Below are positions 50,130-58,661 of a stretch of DNA of 64,000 bases, piece by piece (position 1 is the first letter of the stretch; the number at the start of each line of letters is the position of its first letter). Under the pieces are notes generated by a model, which worked only from the letters and a program-made list of their open reading frames with translations, was not told the DNA's origin and made no database searches. The position numbers and the translations under genes were made by a program. This DNA is from Rhizobium leguminosarum bv. trifolii WSM1325 (GTDB lineage: Bacteria; Pseudomonadota; Alphaproteobacteria; Rhizobiales; Rhizobiaceae): assembly GCA_000023185.1 (NCBI GenBank), contig CP001622.1, positions 3,100,001 through 3,164,000 of the forward strand, given 5' to 3'.

Positions 50130-51052
50130 CAGAGCGCTTCCGGCTGATGGTGCTTGTGCCAATGCTCGGCGATCTCGATGCGGCGCGGAATCCAGACCTT
50201 GTCGTGCTTCAGCACATATTCGATGAAGCGCTTCAGCGCTGCCGCCCGGCCGGGACGTCCGACGAGGCGGCAATGCAAGCCGACCGACATCATCTTCGGA
50301 CTGCCCGCCTTGCCTTCCTCATAAAGTGTATCGAAGGCGTCCTTCAGATAGGTGAAGAACTGATCGCCGGCATTGAAGCCCTGCGGCGTCGCAAAACGCA
50401 TGTCGTTGGTTTCGAGCGTATAGGGGATGATCAGGAAGGGTTTCCCGTCGACGCCCTTCACCCAGTAAGGCAGGTCGTCGGCATAAGAATCGGAGGAATA
50501 GAGGAAACCGCCCTCCTCCTGCACCAGCCGAAGCGTATTGTCGGAAGGCTTGCCCTGATACATGCCGTAGGGCCGCTCGCCGGTAAGTTCGGTGTGCAGG
50601 CGCACGGCTTCGAGGATATGCTTGCGCTCCAATTCTTCTGGAAAATCCTTGTATTCCAGCCAGCGGTAGCCGTGGCTGGCGATCTCCCAGCCGGCCTCCT
50701 TCATCGCAGCGACGGCCTCGGGGTTGCGGGCCATCGCCAGCGTCACGCCGTAGACAGTCGCCTGCACCTTGAGATCGGTGAACATCCGCCAGAGCCGCCA
50801 GAAGCCGGCACGCGAACCATACTCATAGATCGATTCCATGTTGAGGTTGCGCTGCCCTGGCCAGGCGGCCGCACCGACGATCTCCGACAGCAGGTTTTCC
50901 GAAGCCGGGTCGCCGTCGAGGATCGAGCTTTCGCCGCCCTCCTCGTAATTGATGACGAACTGCACGGCGACGCGTGCCTCGTCCGGCCATTTCGGATCGG
51001 GCGTCAGACGCCCATAACCGACAAGATTGCGCGGATAAGTCTCGGATACCAT
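50129..51052 (-). CDS. puuE: Allantoinase PuuE (polysaccharide-deacetylase fold)
   Basis: A 307-residue metal-independent allantoinase of the PuuE type, converting allantoin to allantoate. It begins YPRNLVGYGRLTPDPKWPDEARVAVQFVINYEEGGE, followed by EYGSRAGFWRLWRMF, ASHGYRWLEYKDFP with the first histidine motif, GMYQGKPSDNT, and MMSVGLHCRLVGRPGRAAAL. The ATG at 51052 has AAGGTG five bases upstream; a longer frame upstream lacks conservation. It is the first gene of the reverse-strand operon puuE-uraD-HepT-like-allA-uraH-phosphoesterase. Its promoter should be in the 114 bp to the right. Confidence 0.94.
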   Translation of the reverse strand: MVSETYPRNLVGYGRLTPDPKWPDEARVAVQFVINYEEGGESSILDGDPASENLLSEIVGAAAWPGQRNLNMESIYEYGSRAGFWRLWRMFTDLKVQATVYGVTLAMARNPEAVAAMKEAGWEIASHGYRWLEYKDFPEELERKHILEAVRLHTELTGERPYGMYQGKPSDNTLRLVQEEGGFLYSSDSYADDLPYWVKGVDGKPFLIIPYTLETNDMRFATPQGFNAGDQFFTYLKDAFDTLYEEGKAGSPKMMSVGLHCRLVGRPGRAAALKRFIEYVLKHDKVWIPRRIEIAEHWHKHHQPEAL

Positions 51053-51166
51053 CAAATCACCTTCTGAAAAGACGGGGAACGGTAGCATCCGCAGCCGGAA
51101 TGTCGAGACGGAAACTGCTCCGCCGGATTTGCCTTTACGGCACAAGCCTTTAGCTCATCTGCCGAT

Positions 51167-51874
51167 TCAAGCGATTTTGCGCGCGCTGACCTTGCCCATC
51201 GGATGCAGCGAATGAACGCGGAAAGGACCGCCAGTGCCCTCTTCGATCATCAGGGCAACGTTGGAAACCATGACAGGTTCGCAGAGGACAGGCTCGAAGA
51301 TCCTCCGCAACACCGGCTCGATGCGCGGCATGTCGATCGCGTTGACGGGGCCTGTCACCGGCATATGGAAGCGGAACTCCTCCATCACATAGGGATTGCC
51401 CCAGCGATGCAGATTGGAAAATTGCGTCGCCGACAGCCCGTCCGGATCGCTGCGTTCAATCTCGGCCTCGCTGAGCGGTGCGCGAAAACGATCGAATTCC
51501 TGCACGATCGCCGAGGCGAGATACTGGATCTGCTCGCAGGGAGTGCTCGGCAGCAGGCTGTAGAAATTGCCGAGCGGGGCGACTTCGATACGCGGAATCC
51601 GAAAAGGAACGAAGGTTCCGGAAAAACGCATCAGGTCGCGCAGGAGTTGCGATTCGGGCATGTCGTGGGACAGATGAAAGGGCGCCTTCAAAACACCATG
51701 AAAGCCGTAGCGCCGCGGCACGGCGGTATGGAAGGCGATCTCGTGAATACCGAGGCCACGAACTGCCGGAGGCTCCATCATATCGCCCGAAAACACGTTT
51801 CGGCCAAGCCAATTGGCGGCCACGAGCGACAACGGGTCGCTCGCCGGAGGCGTGAAGCAAATGGCATAGCGCAT
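51167..51874 (-). CDS. DUF1045 (2H phosphoesterase-like) protein with altered motifs
   Basis: A 235-residue protein of the DUF1045/TIGR03223 family, otherwise associated with phosphonate (phn) operons and related to 2H phosphodiesterases. It starts MRYAICFTPPASDPL and has RRYGFHGVLKAPFHL and EEFRFHMPVTGPV. In relatives the two motifs are HATLK and HLTLT; here the first reads H59-G-V and the second H170-M-P, so both motif threonines are replaced while both histidines stay. No phn gene is adjacent. The intergenic space to puuE is 114 bp, so it may be transcribed on its own. Confidence 0.8.
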   Translation of the reverse strand: MRYAICFTPPASDPLSLVAANWLGRNVFSGDMMEPPAVRGLGIHEIAFHTAVPRRYGFHGVLKAPFHLSHDMPESQLLRDLMRFSGTFVPFRIPRIEVAPLGNFYSLLPSTPCEQIQYLASAIVQEFDRFRAPLSEAEIERSDPDGLSATQFSNLHRWGNPYVMEEFRFHMPVTGPVNAIDMPRIEPVLRRIFEPVLCEPVMVSNVALMIEEGTGGPFRVHSLHPMGKVSARKIA

Positions 51875-51988
51875 GCAATTTCCTCCATCAAGGAAGTGAG
51901 CGCCGTTCAGATCCGACGCTGTCGATGCGCAAGCAGATAGGTGATTTGCATGACAGAATAACGAAGCAGAGCAGCGGCTAATTCACGT

Positions 51989-53167
51989 TTAACGTGAAGC
52001 CACCGCGATATGGCTCGAAATCGCGAAGCTTTGCGGCAGCGAAAATTCGTGAGGTTCATCGCCTGCGATACATATCGCCGCCTCCGCCAGCAGGTGCGCG
52101 AGGCCGAAACTGACCTTGAAGCCGCCGGTCAGCGCGATCAGGCGCGGATGGTCAGGGTGGCAGCCCACCATTGGATCGCGGTCGATCGCCTTCGGGCGAA
52201 GCCCCGCCCAGCGCTCGACGACCGGCGCGGAACGAAGCGCCGGCACGATCGCACGCGCCGCGTCGATCAGTGCGTCGAGCTGGGCATCGGTGGAAGTAGG
52301 ATCGTCGAAACGGTTCTCGCTGGTGCTGCCGATCGCGGCATGTCCGCCCTCATGGGCCACGACATAAAGCCCATCGAGGAAGATGGTCGGCAAGGCAGGA
52401 TCGATATCGGCCTTGAGCAGCGCCGCCTGCCCCTTCACAGCTTGGCCGAGTGGCTGTTTCAGCCCCGGCGTCAAGCCTTCGAGCAGTGGAAAGGACCGGT
52501 GGCCGGCGGCGATGATGCAGCGCCCGAAGGCAATGGTCTCGCCGCCGACCTCGGCAATGCCGCGTTCGGGATCAAGGCCGGTGACCCCGGCATGCTCCAT
52601 GAGCCTGACATGCCTTGCCCGCCGCAGGAAGGCTGTGTGCATCGCGATCAGCAAGCGGGGCGCAACGCGGGCGGCGAGCGTGTCGTGCACGAAGCCGCTC
52701 TCGCCGGCGGACGCCTCGATCCAGCCGTCGACCGGCGGCCTGTCAAGCACATACCACTGGAAACGGCGGTCGCCTGATCGCCAATGGTGTTCGGCGTCCT
52801 CGAAATGGCCGCGCGCTATTTTGTTGAGATGCGGCTTCGGCAGCGGGATCAGCCGTCCGGAACGGCGGTAGCCAGCGGAAAGTCCGGTCTCGGCTTCGAG
52901 CGCGGCGATCTCGGCTTCGAGCGAGACCAGCGCATCGAACTGGAACTGCTTCTTCTCCGACCACTGGTCCGGCATGTGTGGCATCAGCGCGCCGAGCACG
53001 CCGCCGCTTGCACCTTCGCCCAACCTGCCGGCGTCGGCAATAACGGCACGGATGCCCCGGCGCTCGGCATGGACGGCCGCCCAGAGTCCCATGATACCGC
53101 CGCCGACGATCAGCAATTCTGAGGACGATTGACCTGAGACCGGCTGAGGATTATCGGCTTTTTCCAT
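51989..53167 (-). CDS. FAD-dependent oxidoreductase, probable MnmC oxidase domain as separate gene
   Basis: A 392-residue DAO-family flavoprotein. The dinucleotide motif is LLIVGGGIMGLWAAVHAERRG, then EGASGGVLGALMPHMPDQW, which is characteristic of MnmC(o), and HEGGHAAIGSTSENRF and WAGLRPKAIDRDPMVG, and a C-terminal LTGGFKVSFGLAHLLAE. In E. coli the MnmC oxidase converts cmnm5s2U to nm5s2U in tRNA wobble positions and is fused to the methyltransferase. Here the methyltransferase gene is divergent and the two start codons share two bases. Function is inferred from that neighbour. Confidence 0.82.
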   Translation of the reverse strand: MEKADNPQPVSGQSSSELLIVGGGIMGLWAAVHAERRGIRAVIADAGRLGEGASGGVLGALMPHMPDQWSEKKQFQFDALVSLEAEIAALEAETGLSAGYRRSGRLIPLPKPHLNKIARGHFEDAEHHWRSGDRRFQWYVLDRPPVDGWIEASAGESGFVHDTLAARVAPRLLIAMHTAFLRRARHVRLMEHAGVTGLDPERGIAEVGGETIAFGRCIIAAGHRSFPLLEGLTPGLKQPLGQAVKGQAALLKADIDPALPTIFLDGLYVVAHEGGHAAIGSTSENRFDDPTSTDAQLDALIDAARAIVPALRSAPVVERWAGLRPKAIDRDPMVGCHPDHPRLIALTGGFKVSFGLAHLLAEAAICIAGDEPHEFSLPQSFAISSHIAVASR

Positions 53168-53882
53168 GACAGACGTGAACCCCGATCAGATTGGCGCGGG
53201 CGCGCCGCAGCCGCTCGAATGGCGCGACGGCGATATGCCCTATTCCACCGCCTTTGGCGATCATTTTTATTGCCAGACCGATGGGCGGTTGGAATGCGGC
53301 CATGTTTTTCTCGCCGGCAATGGCCTGCCAGAGCGCTGGAACGGGCGGCAGAGATTCCGGATCGGAGAACTCGGCTTCGGCACCGGTCTGAACTTCGCTG
53401 AGACCTGGCGGCAATGGAAGCTCCACCGTGCAGACGGCCAGCAGCTACATTTTACCTCCTTCGAACTGCACCCGATGCGCGGTGAAGAAATCGGCCGGGC
53501 GCTATCGCACTGGCCGGAGATCGACGCCGAACGTCAGGTGCTGACGGCGGCCTGGCCGGAAATACCGGCCGGTATCGTGCGCCTCGATCTCGATGCCCAG
53601 ACGACGCTCAGCGTCGTATGCGGCTATGCCTTGGACGGCGTCGCGGCAGCCGAAGACGACTTCGACGCCTGGTATCTCGACGGCTTCGCCCCGTCGCGCA
53701 ATAGCGATATGTGGTCGCAGGAACTGATGCGGCTCGTCTGTGAGAAAAGCGCAGCCGGCGGCACTTTCGCCACCTATGCAGCGGCCGGCTTCGTGCGCCG
53801 CAATCTCATCGCCGCGGGCTTCGCCGTCGAGCGCCGCAGGGGCTTTGCTGGCAAGCGCGAAATGCTCTGCGGCGTCAAGTAA
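53166..53882 (+). CDS. mnmD: tRNA nm5s2U34 methyltransferase MnmD
   Basis: A 238-residue S-adenosylmethionine-dependent methyltransferase (COG4121/MnmC N-terminal domain). Conserved segments: LEWRDGDMPYSTAFGDHFYC near the start, the SAM-binding FRIGELGFGTGLNFAETW, FTSFELHPMRGEEIGRAL, and FDAWYLDGFAPSRNSDMWSQELMRL with the catalytic-site Asp, then GTFATYAAAGFVRRNL. It would make mnm5s2U in tRNA together with the divergent flavoprotein. The ATG shares two bases with the start of that gene; no clear ribosome-binding site is seen. Confidence 0.9.
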   Translation: MTDVNPDQIGAGAPQPLEWRDGDMPYSTAFGDHFYCQTDGRLECGHVFLAGNGLPERWNGRQRFRIGELGFGTGLNFAETWRQWKLHRADGQQLHFTSFELHPMRGEEIGRALSHWPEIDAERQVLTAAWPEIPAGIVRLDLDAQTTLSVVCGYALDGVAAAEDDFDAWYLDGFAPSRNSDMWSQELMRLVCEKSAAGGTFATYAAAGFVRRNLIAAGFAVERRRGFAGKREMLCGVK

Positions 53883-53963
53883 TCTCGGCAAGTACGATCG
53901 ATTCAAGCGGCTGCATTGCTAACAGTTATCACCTCGTGCGATAATCGCCCGAGAGGAACCAAT

Positions 53964-54212
53964 ATGGCCAGCAGCGCGAATCTTGGACAGCAACTCGAAA
54001 ACTATGTGAACGAACTCGTGAAATCGGGTCGTTACAACTCTCGCAGCGAAGTTCTGCGGGAAGGTGTTCGGCTTGTCGAGGAGCGGGAAAAACGGCTGAT
54101 GGCGCTCGATCTGGCGATCGGCCAGGGGATCGCCGACGCGGAATCAGGCCGCTTCAAGCCCATCAGCGATGTCGCCGCGCGCCTTTCAGGCAAATATGAC
54201 GATCGTTCGTGA
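53964..54212 (+). CDS. parD: ParD-type antitoxin (ribbon-helix-helix)
   Basis: An 82-residue ParD-family antitoxin. The RHH DNA-binding part is NLGQQLENYVNELVKSGRYNSRSEVLREGVRLVEERE; the C-terminal half LDLAIGQGIADAESGRFKPISD is the toxin-binding segment. The ATG at 53964 has GAGAGGA seven bases upstream; an upstream in-frame TTG at 53916 lies in the probable operator. It overlaps parE by four bases (GTGA). The pair would autoregulate and poison or protect gyrase-type targets by analogy with ParDE. Confidence 0.9.
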   Translation: MASSANLGQQLENYVNELVKSGRYNSRSEVLREGVRLVEEREKRLMALDLAIGQGIADAESGRFKPISDVAARLSGKYDDRS

Positions 54213-54517
54213 TCGTCCTCATTACCGCGCAGGCGGAGGCGGATCTCGAACGTATTGGCGACTATATCGCTGAGGTCGATCCGCAGCGGGCGGCAAGCTT
54301 CATTCACGAACTGCTGGCACGGTGTGAGCGTCTGGCGCAAATGCCAAACGGTTTTTCATTGGTTCCACGCTACGAACATACCGCCGTTCGCCGCCGTCCT
54401 TACGGCAGCTATTTGATCTTTTATCGTGTCGGCGAGGATCGTATCGAGATCCTGCATATCCTCAACGGCGCTCAGGATTTCGAGAGCATCCTGTTTCCCG
54501 AAGGTTCAGATCAGTAG
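54209..54517 (+). CDS. parE: ParE-type toxin
   Basis: A 102-residue RelE/ParE superfamily toxin. It begins VLITAQAEADLERIGDYIAEVDPQRAASFIHELLARC and continues with LAQMPNGFSLVPRYEHTAVRRRPYGSYLIFYRVGEDRIEILHILNGAQDF, which shows the normal ParE strand order. It starts with GTG overlapping the parD stop. Its last seven bases overlap the end of the convergent histidine kinase gene. A ParE gyrase-poisoning activity is inferred, not shown; the lengths of both proteins are complete. Confidence 0.9.
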   Translation: MIVLITAQAEADLERIGDYIAEVDPQRAASFIHELLARCERLAQMPNGFSLVPRYEHTAVRRRPYGSYLIFYRVGEDRIEILHILNGAQDFESILFPEGSDQ

Positions 54518-57500
54518 CTTGTGCGCTCCGGCTGCTGCTCGCTCGTTCCCAGCCACTGGCGGATTTTTTCCTCGAGCAGTTCGGGGCTAATCGGCTTCGA
54601 CATGTAGTCGTCCATGCCGGCATCGAGGCAGAGCTCGCGGTCACTTTCGAGCGCATGGGCGGTGACGCCGATGATCGGCACCCGGTGGCCGTGCCCCTTT
54701 TCCCTTTCGCGGATCGTCTGGGTCGCCTGATGGCCGTTCATGACGGGCATCGAGACGTCCATCATGATGATGCGCGGCGTATACCGCTCCCAGGCGGCGA
54801 CCGCCTCCTCGCCATTCTCGACGACGAGGAAGGAGAGGCCTGTTCCCTGCAGGATCTGCGTGAAGACGATCTGGTTGACCTCGTTGTCCTCGGCAACGAG
54901 CACGTCGACGAATTCAGCGGCGCGTTTCTGCGGCACGGGCGCTGGCGCCGGCACGATCGCTTCCGTCTGCAGCCGGGCGATCTCGGCCTCGGAGACCTGC
55001 TTGACGCGGCTGGCGCGCACCACCTCGACGACGGTGTTGCGCAGCACGTTGGCGCGCGCCGGCTTCATCAGATGCGCGTGGCCATTCAGTGCTGCGAATT
55101 CCTTTTCTGTGCCCGAAATATCCATCGACGTCAGGAAGATGATCGGCAATTCGACGAAGCGGGGATCGGCGCGCAGCTGGCGCGCGACATCGGCGCCGTT
55201 CATATCAGGCATGTGATAGTCGAGCACGACAGCGTCGACGGTAACGCCGAGATCGGCCGCCGCCTCCAGGATCGCAAGCCCGGTGCCGCCGCCTTCGGCG
55301 GCCACGCCGTCAAAGCCCCAGAGCGAAAGCTGCTCGGTGAGGATTCGCCGGTTTACTTCATTGTCATCGACGACGAGGATACGCGCACCCTGCACGTTGA
55401 TCGGCAACGGCTTCGGCTCAAGGCGGGCGGCCGCCACCGCAAACGGCAGGTTGATGGTGAAGACAGAGCCCTTGCCCCATTCACTTTCGACGTTGAGATA
55501 ACCGCCGAAAAGGTCGACGAGCCCGGCGGTGATCGCAAGACCGAGGCCGGTTCCTTCATGTCGCCGGGTCGATGAGGCGTCCACCTGCGAGAATTTGTCG
55601 AAGACCGATTCAAGCTTCTCCGGCGGGATGCCGATCCCGGTATCCTCGATGCGGATGCTCGCCATGATCTCGCCGCCGGCGGCCGGCTGGAAGCCGACAT
55701 CGACGAAGACATGGCCCCGCTCGGTGAACTTGACGGCGTTGCCGACAAGATTGGTAACGATCTGGCGGAAACGCCCGGCGTCGCCGATTACGGCGGCGGG
55801 CAGATCGGGTGCAGCCCGCACCAGGAGCTCGATGTTCTTCTCGGCAGCGTGCGAGGACAAGAGCGTCGCCACGTCCTCTACCGCTTCGGTGATATCGAAA
55901 GCAGCTTTGCGCAGTTTCATCTGCCCGGCGTCGATCTTCGAAAAATCGAGGATGTCGTTGATGATCGTCAGCAGCGCGTTGCCCGACTTGACGATGATGT
56001 CGACGAAGGTCTTCTGGCGGGTGTCGAGATTAGTCTTGGCAAGCAGCTCCGCCATCCCAAGCACGCCGTTCATCGGCGTGCGGATCTCATGGCTCATATT
56101 GGCAAGGAATTCGGATTTGGCGCGGTCGGCAGCCTCGGCGCGCGACAGCAGCTGGCGCAACTCCTCCTCGCGGCTCTTGAGTTCGGTGACGTCAGTAAAA
56201 AGCGCCACCCAGTGCTGCCCCTTGCTGACCGTCGCATCCATGTTCACCCAGCGCTCGCCGCCGACATGGAAGACGGTGGAAATCGGCAGCCTGGCCGCGA
56301 TATTGTCACGCCAACCCTGCAGGATTTCGCCGGCGGCATCGTGGAAATCGCCACGCGCCGCGCAAAATTCGAACATGCCGATCCAGCCCTCGCCGGGCTC
56401 GAGATAGGTGGCCGGAATCTGCAAGATGTCAGAAAGCGCCTCGTTGGACATCTTGATGATGCCGTCCTGAACAACGGCTAGGCCCTGCGGCATGGCATGG
56501 GTCGCATCGCGCATCATTTCGCCGAGCCGCTCCAGCGCGGCACGGGCCTCGTGGATCTCCTTTTCCCGCTCACGCACGGCCGTGATGTCGGCATAGGTCA
56601 GCAGGATCCGGTCGTTCGAGATACGGCGGCTATCGAAGATGACGGATTTGCCGCCCGCCCAGCCGAGCTCAATCGGCTCGGGCTCCTCGGTCTCGAACAG
56701 ATGCTTGCGGAAATCGTAGATCTCCTCGGGCGTCTGAGTGCCGTCGTAACGACCGAGCTCATAATTGCGGCGGATGACGTCGATGAACGGGCGGCCGTCG
56801 AAGGGATCGTCGAGTGGCAGCTCCCAGATGCCGTAGAACTCGTCGTTGACGTAGAGGATCCGGTGGTCGTTATCGAGGATCAGCACGCCGACCGGCAGCG
56901 AGCGCAGGATATTCTCGATATCCCGGTGCAGCACCTCTTTGTGTTTCTGCGCTTCGATCAGCGCCTTCTCTCGGTCCTTGAGTGGCGAGATGTCCGAAAA
57001 AGAGCCGACGACATAGGGCCGTCCGTCCGCTGTCACGACGCGATTGACGCGCGAAAGGACGGAATAGATGTGGCCGTCCTTGCTCGGCAACAGGCTTTCG
57101 ATTTCCTTAGACGTGCCGCCTTCCAGCGCCAGCAGGTTTTCCTGATAGATCGCCTCGCCGCCGTCCAGCCCGAACATTTCATGTTCGGTCAGCCCCAACA
57201 CCCGGGAACGGCTATGGCCGCTGAAGGTCTCGTAATACTGGTTGGCATAGACGAGGCGATGCTTCTCGTCGCGCACGAAGGCTGCCACCGGCAGGTCCTC
57301 CAGAATGGTGCGCAGCAGGTCGAGTTCATTGACGCTCTCGTGCCAGGCCGCGTCGCTGACAGCCGCAGGCTTTGCGTCGTTGCGATAGGCGGCATTGACG
57401 ACCAGGGGGCGGCCATCCCCCGCAAAGATGCCAATCGGATAGTCGAGCTGTTCCAGTGCCTCGCGCACACGAGCGAAATCGGCAGCGACGCCGGCGTCGC

Positions 57501-57924
57501 CCGTCATGCCAGGATCGCTAGCGATCCCTGGATCGCCGATCGCCCGGCGCGTCGGTTCGCGCACTTCAAAAATGCCGAGCACGTAGGCCCGATCCAGCGA
57601 TGGCGAGAAGCTTTCGATCTGGATGCGTTCATGACTGAGGCCCGCCGCATCGAAGCAGATGGCGTTTTCCTCGGTGCCGAACACCAGCGCTCGGCGTTCC
57701 TTATCCTCACGATCCTCTTCCTCGGGGCGATCGAGGAGCTCGCGGCTGCGCCCGCCGATGAAATCGGAAATCTCGCGGCCCAGAAAACGGGCATAGGCCT
57801 CGTTGACGGCGACATAACGCAGCTCGCTGTTCTTGACATAGGCCGGGGTATCCAGATCAGCGATCCGGCGGCAAGCCAACTCAAGAAGTTCCCCGGCTGA
57901 TTTCAAAAAATATCGCTCCCGCAA
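54511..57924 (-). CDS. PAS-rich hybrid sensor histidine kinase with two receiver domains
   Basis: A 1137-residue cytoplasmic hybrid kinase without obvious membrane helices. Four or five PAS-like modules lie in 1-590: DTPAYVKNSELRYVAVNEAY near 25; a degenerate one near 150-190; LPVAAFVRDEKHRLVYANQYYETFSG near 210; LPVGVLILDNDHRILYVNDEF near 345; and a last one near 475-590. HisKA has FLANMSHEIRTPMNGVLGM with His612; HATPase_c has NLVGNAVKFTERG and DTGIGIPPEKLESVFDKF. Receiver 1 has phospho-acceptor Asp902 (VVLDYHMPDMNG) and receiver 2 Asp1056 (IIMMDVSMPVMNG). No HPt or regulator gene is adjacent. Its signal is unknown. Confidence 0.92.
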   Translation of the reverse strand: MRERYFLKSAGELLELACRRIADLDTPAYVKNSELRYVAVNEAYARFLGREISDFIGGRSRELLDRPEEEDREDKERRALVFGTEENAICFDAAGLSHERIQIESFSPSLDRAYVLGIFEVREPTRRAIGDPGIASDPGMTGDAGVAADFARVREALEQLDYPIGIFAGDGRPLVVNAAYRNDAKPAAVSDAAWHESVNELDLLRTILEDLPVAAFVRDEKHRLVYANQYYETFSGHSRSRVLGLTEHEMFGLDGGEAIYQENLLALEGGTSKEIESLLPSKDGHIYSVLSRVNRVVTADGRPYVVGSFSDISPLKDREKALIEAQKHKEVLHRDIENILRSLPVGVLILDNDHRILYVNDEFYGIWELPLDDPFDGRPFIDVIRRNYELGRYDGTQTPEEIYDFRKHLFETEEPEPIELGWAGGKSVIFDSRRISNDRILLTYADITAVREREKEIHEARAALERLGEMMRDATHAMPQGLAVVQDGIIKMSNEALSDILQIPATYLEPGEGWIGMFEFCAARGDFHDAAGEILQGWRDNIAARLPISTVFHVGGERWVNMDATVSKGQHWVALFTDVTELKSREEELRQLLSRAEAADRAKSEFLANMSHEIRTPMNGVLGMAELLAKTNLDTRQKTFVDIIVKSGNALLTIINDILDFSKIDAGQMKLRKAAFDITEAVEDVATLLSSHAAEKNIELLVRAAPDLPAAVIGDAGRFRQIVTNLVGNAVKFTERGHVFVDVGFQPAAGGEIMASIRIEDTGIGIPPEKLESVFDKFSQVDASSTRRHEGTGLGLAITAGLVDLFGGYLNVESEWGKGSVFTINLPFAVAAARLEPKPLPINVQGARILVVDDNEVNRRILTEQLSLWGFDGVAAEGGGTGLAILEAAADLGVTVDAVVLDYHMPDMNGADVARQLRADPRFVELPIIFLTSMDISGTEKEFAALNGHAHLMKPARANVLRNTVVEVVRASRVKQVSEAEIARLQTEAIVPAPAPVPQKRAAEFVDVLVAEDNEVNQIVFTQILQGTGLSFLVVENGEEAVAAWERYTPRIIMMDVSMPVMNGHQATQTIREREKGHGHRVPIIGVTAHALESDRELCLDAGMDDYMSKPISPELLEEKIRQWLGTSEQQPERTSY

Positions 57925-58225
57925 TGAATGAAATATCGACTAGAAAAACTATAACGCCAAGGCTTTTAACAAGGTTTTAACCATAAATTTCGACAGCGGA
58001 ATTTTAGGAGCCAGCTCACCAAGCTGAAGACAATTCGAGATTACCAGCCCCGGCTTGCACGAGACTGAAAGGACGCCCGCCATAATTCCTTTCGATGTCG
58101 GGATCCGTTGAAATCATGACGAAAATTTAATGCCAAAACCGCTTGCGCGGCCATTGCGCCGCCGCGATCCGGGCCGAGTCTCCGGCATGGCTTTATGGAA
58201 GCCATACCCATGAAAGGAAAATACC
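57925..58225. other. 301-bp intergenic region between the kinase and a small secreted protein gene
   Basis: Divergent promoter region. It is AT-rich around 57930-58000. I see no gene, no repeat family and no clean operator here. Confidence 0.6.
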
Positions 58226-58534
58226 ATGTCCGTTCTTCATAAGACCATGGCGACGGGCCTGATCGCGCTGACCTTTGCCGGCGCCTCGCTCGCCACCGCC
58301 ACCACCGCCGATGCCCATCCACGCGATGCCTTCTGGGGCGGCGTTGCCGCCGGCGTCGTCGGTGGCGCCCTGCTGTCGGAGGCAGCCCGTCCCGCCTACC
58401 CAGTCTATCCGGCCTATCCCGCTTACCGCCCTTACCCCGTTTACCGTACCTATTACCGGCCGGACTATTGCCACTTCGAATGGTTGCACGACGATTGGGG
58501 CAATCCCCATCGCGTCAAAGTCTGCCAGCGATAG
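58226..58534 (+). CDS. Small secreted Tyr/Pro-rich protein of unknown function
   Basis: A 102-residue protein. An N-terminal signal peptide (MSVLHKTMATGLIALTFAGASLATATTADA) precedes a glycine-rich helix (WGGVAAGVVGGALLSEAA) and a run of YPVYPAYPAY-type repeats, then a C-terminal CHFEWLHDDWGNPHRVKVCQ with two cysteines. This architecture is common among rhizobial envelope proteins of unknown role. A GAAAGGAAAATACC stretch leads to the ATG. The gene stands alone and is convergent with the MFS gene. Confidence 0.75.
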   Translation: MSVLHKTMATGLIALTFAGASLATATTADAHPRDAFWGGVAAGVVGGALLSEAARPAYPVYPAYPAYRPYPVYRTYYRPDYCHFEWLHDDWGNPHRVKVCQR

Positions 58535-58661
58535 CGAAAACCGCATCCGGCGCCGCTTGACCCTCCCGGCGGCGCCTACCCAGTGCCCTCAACGGCGACC
58601 AAATGAAACTGGCGGATTTCCATCCGCCAGATCAAAGCTGAGCAGATCGCATTTTCAACCG

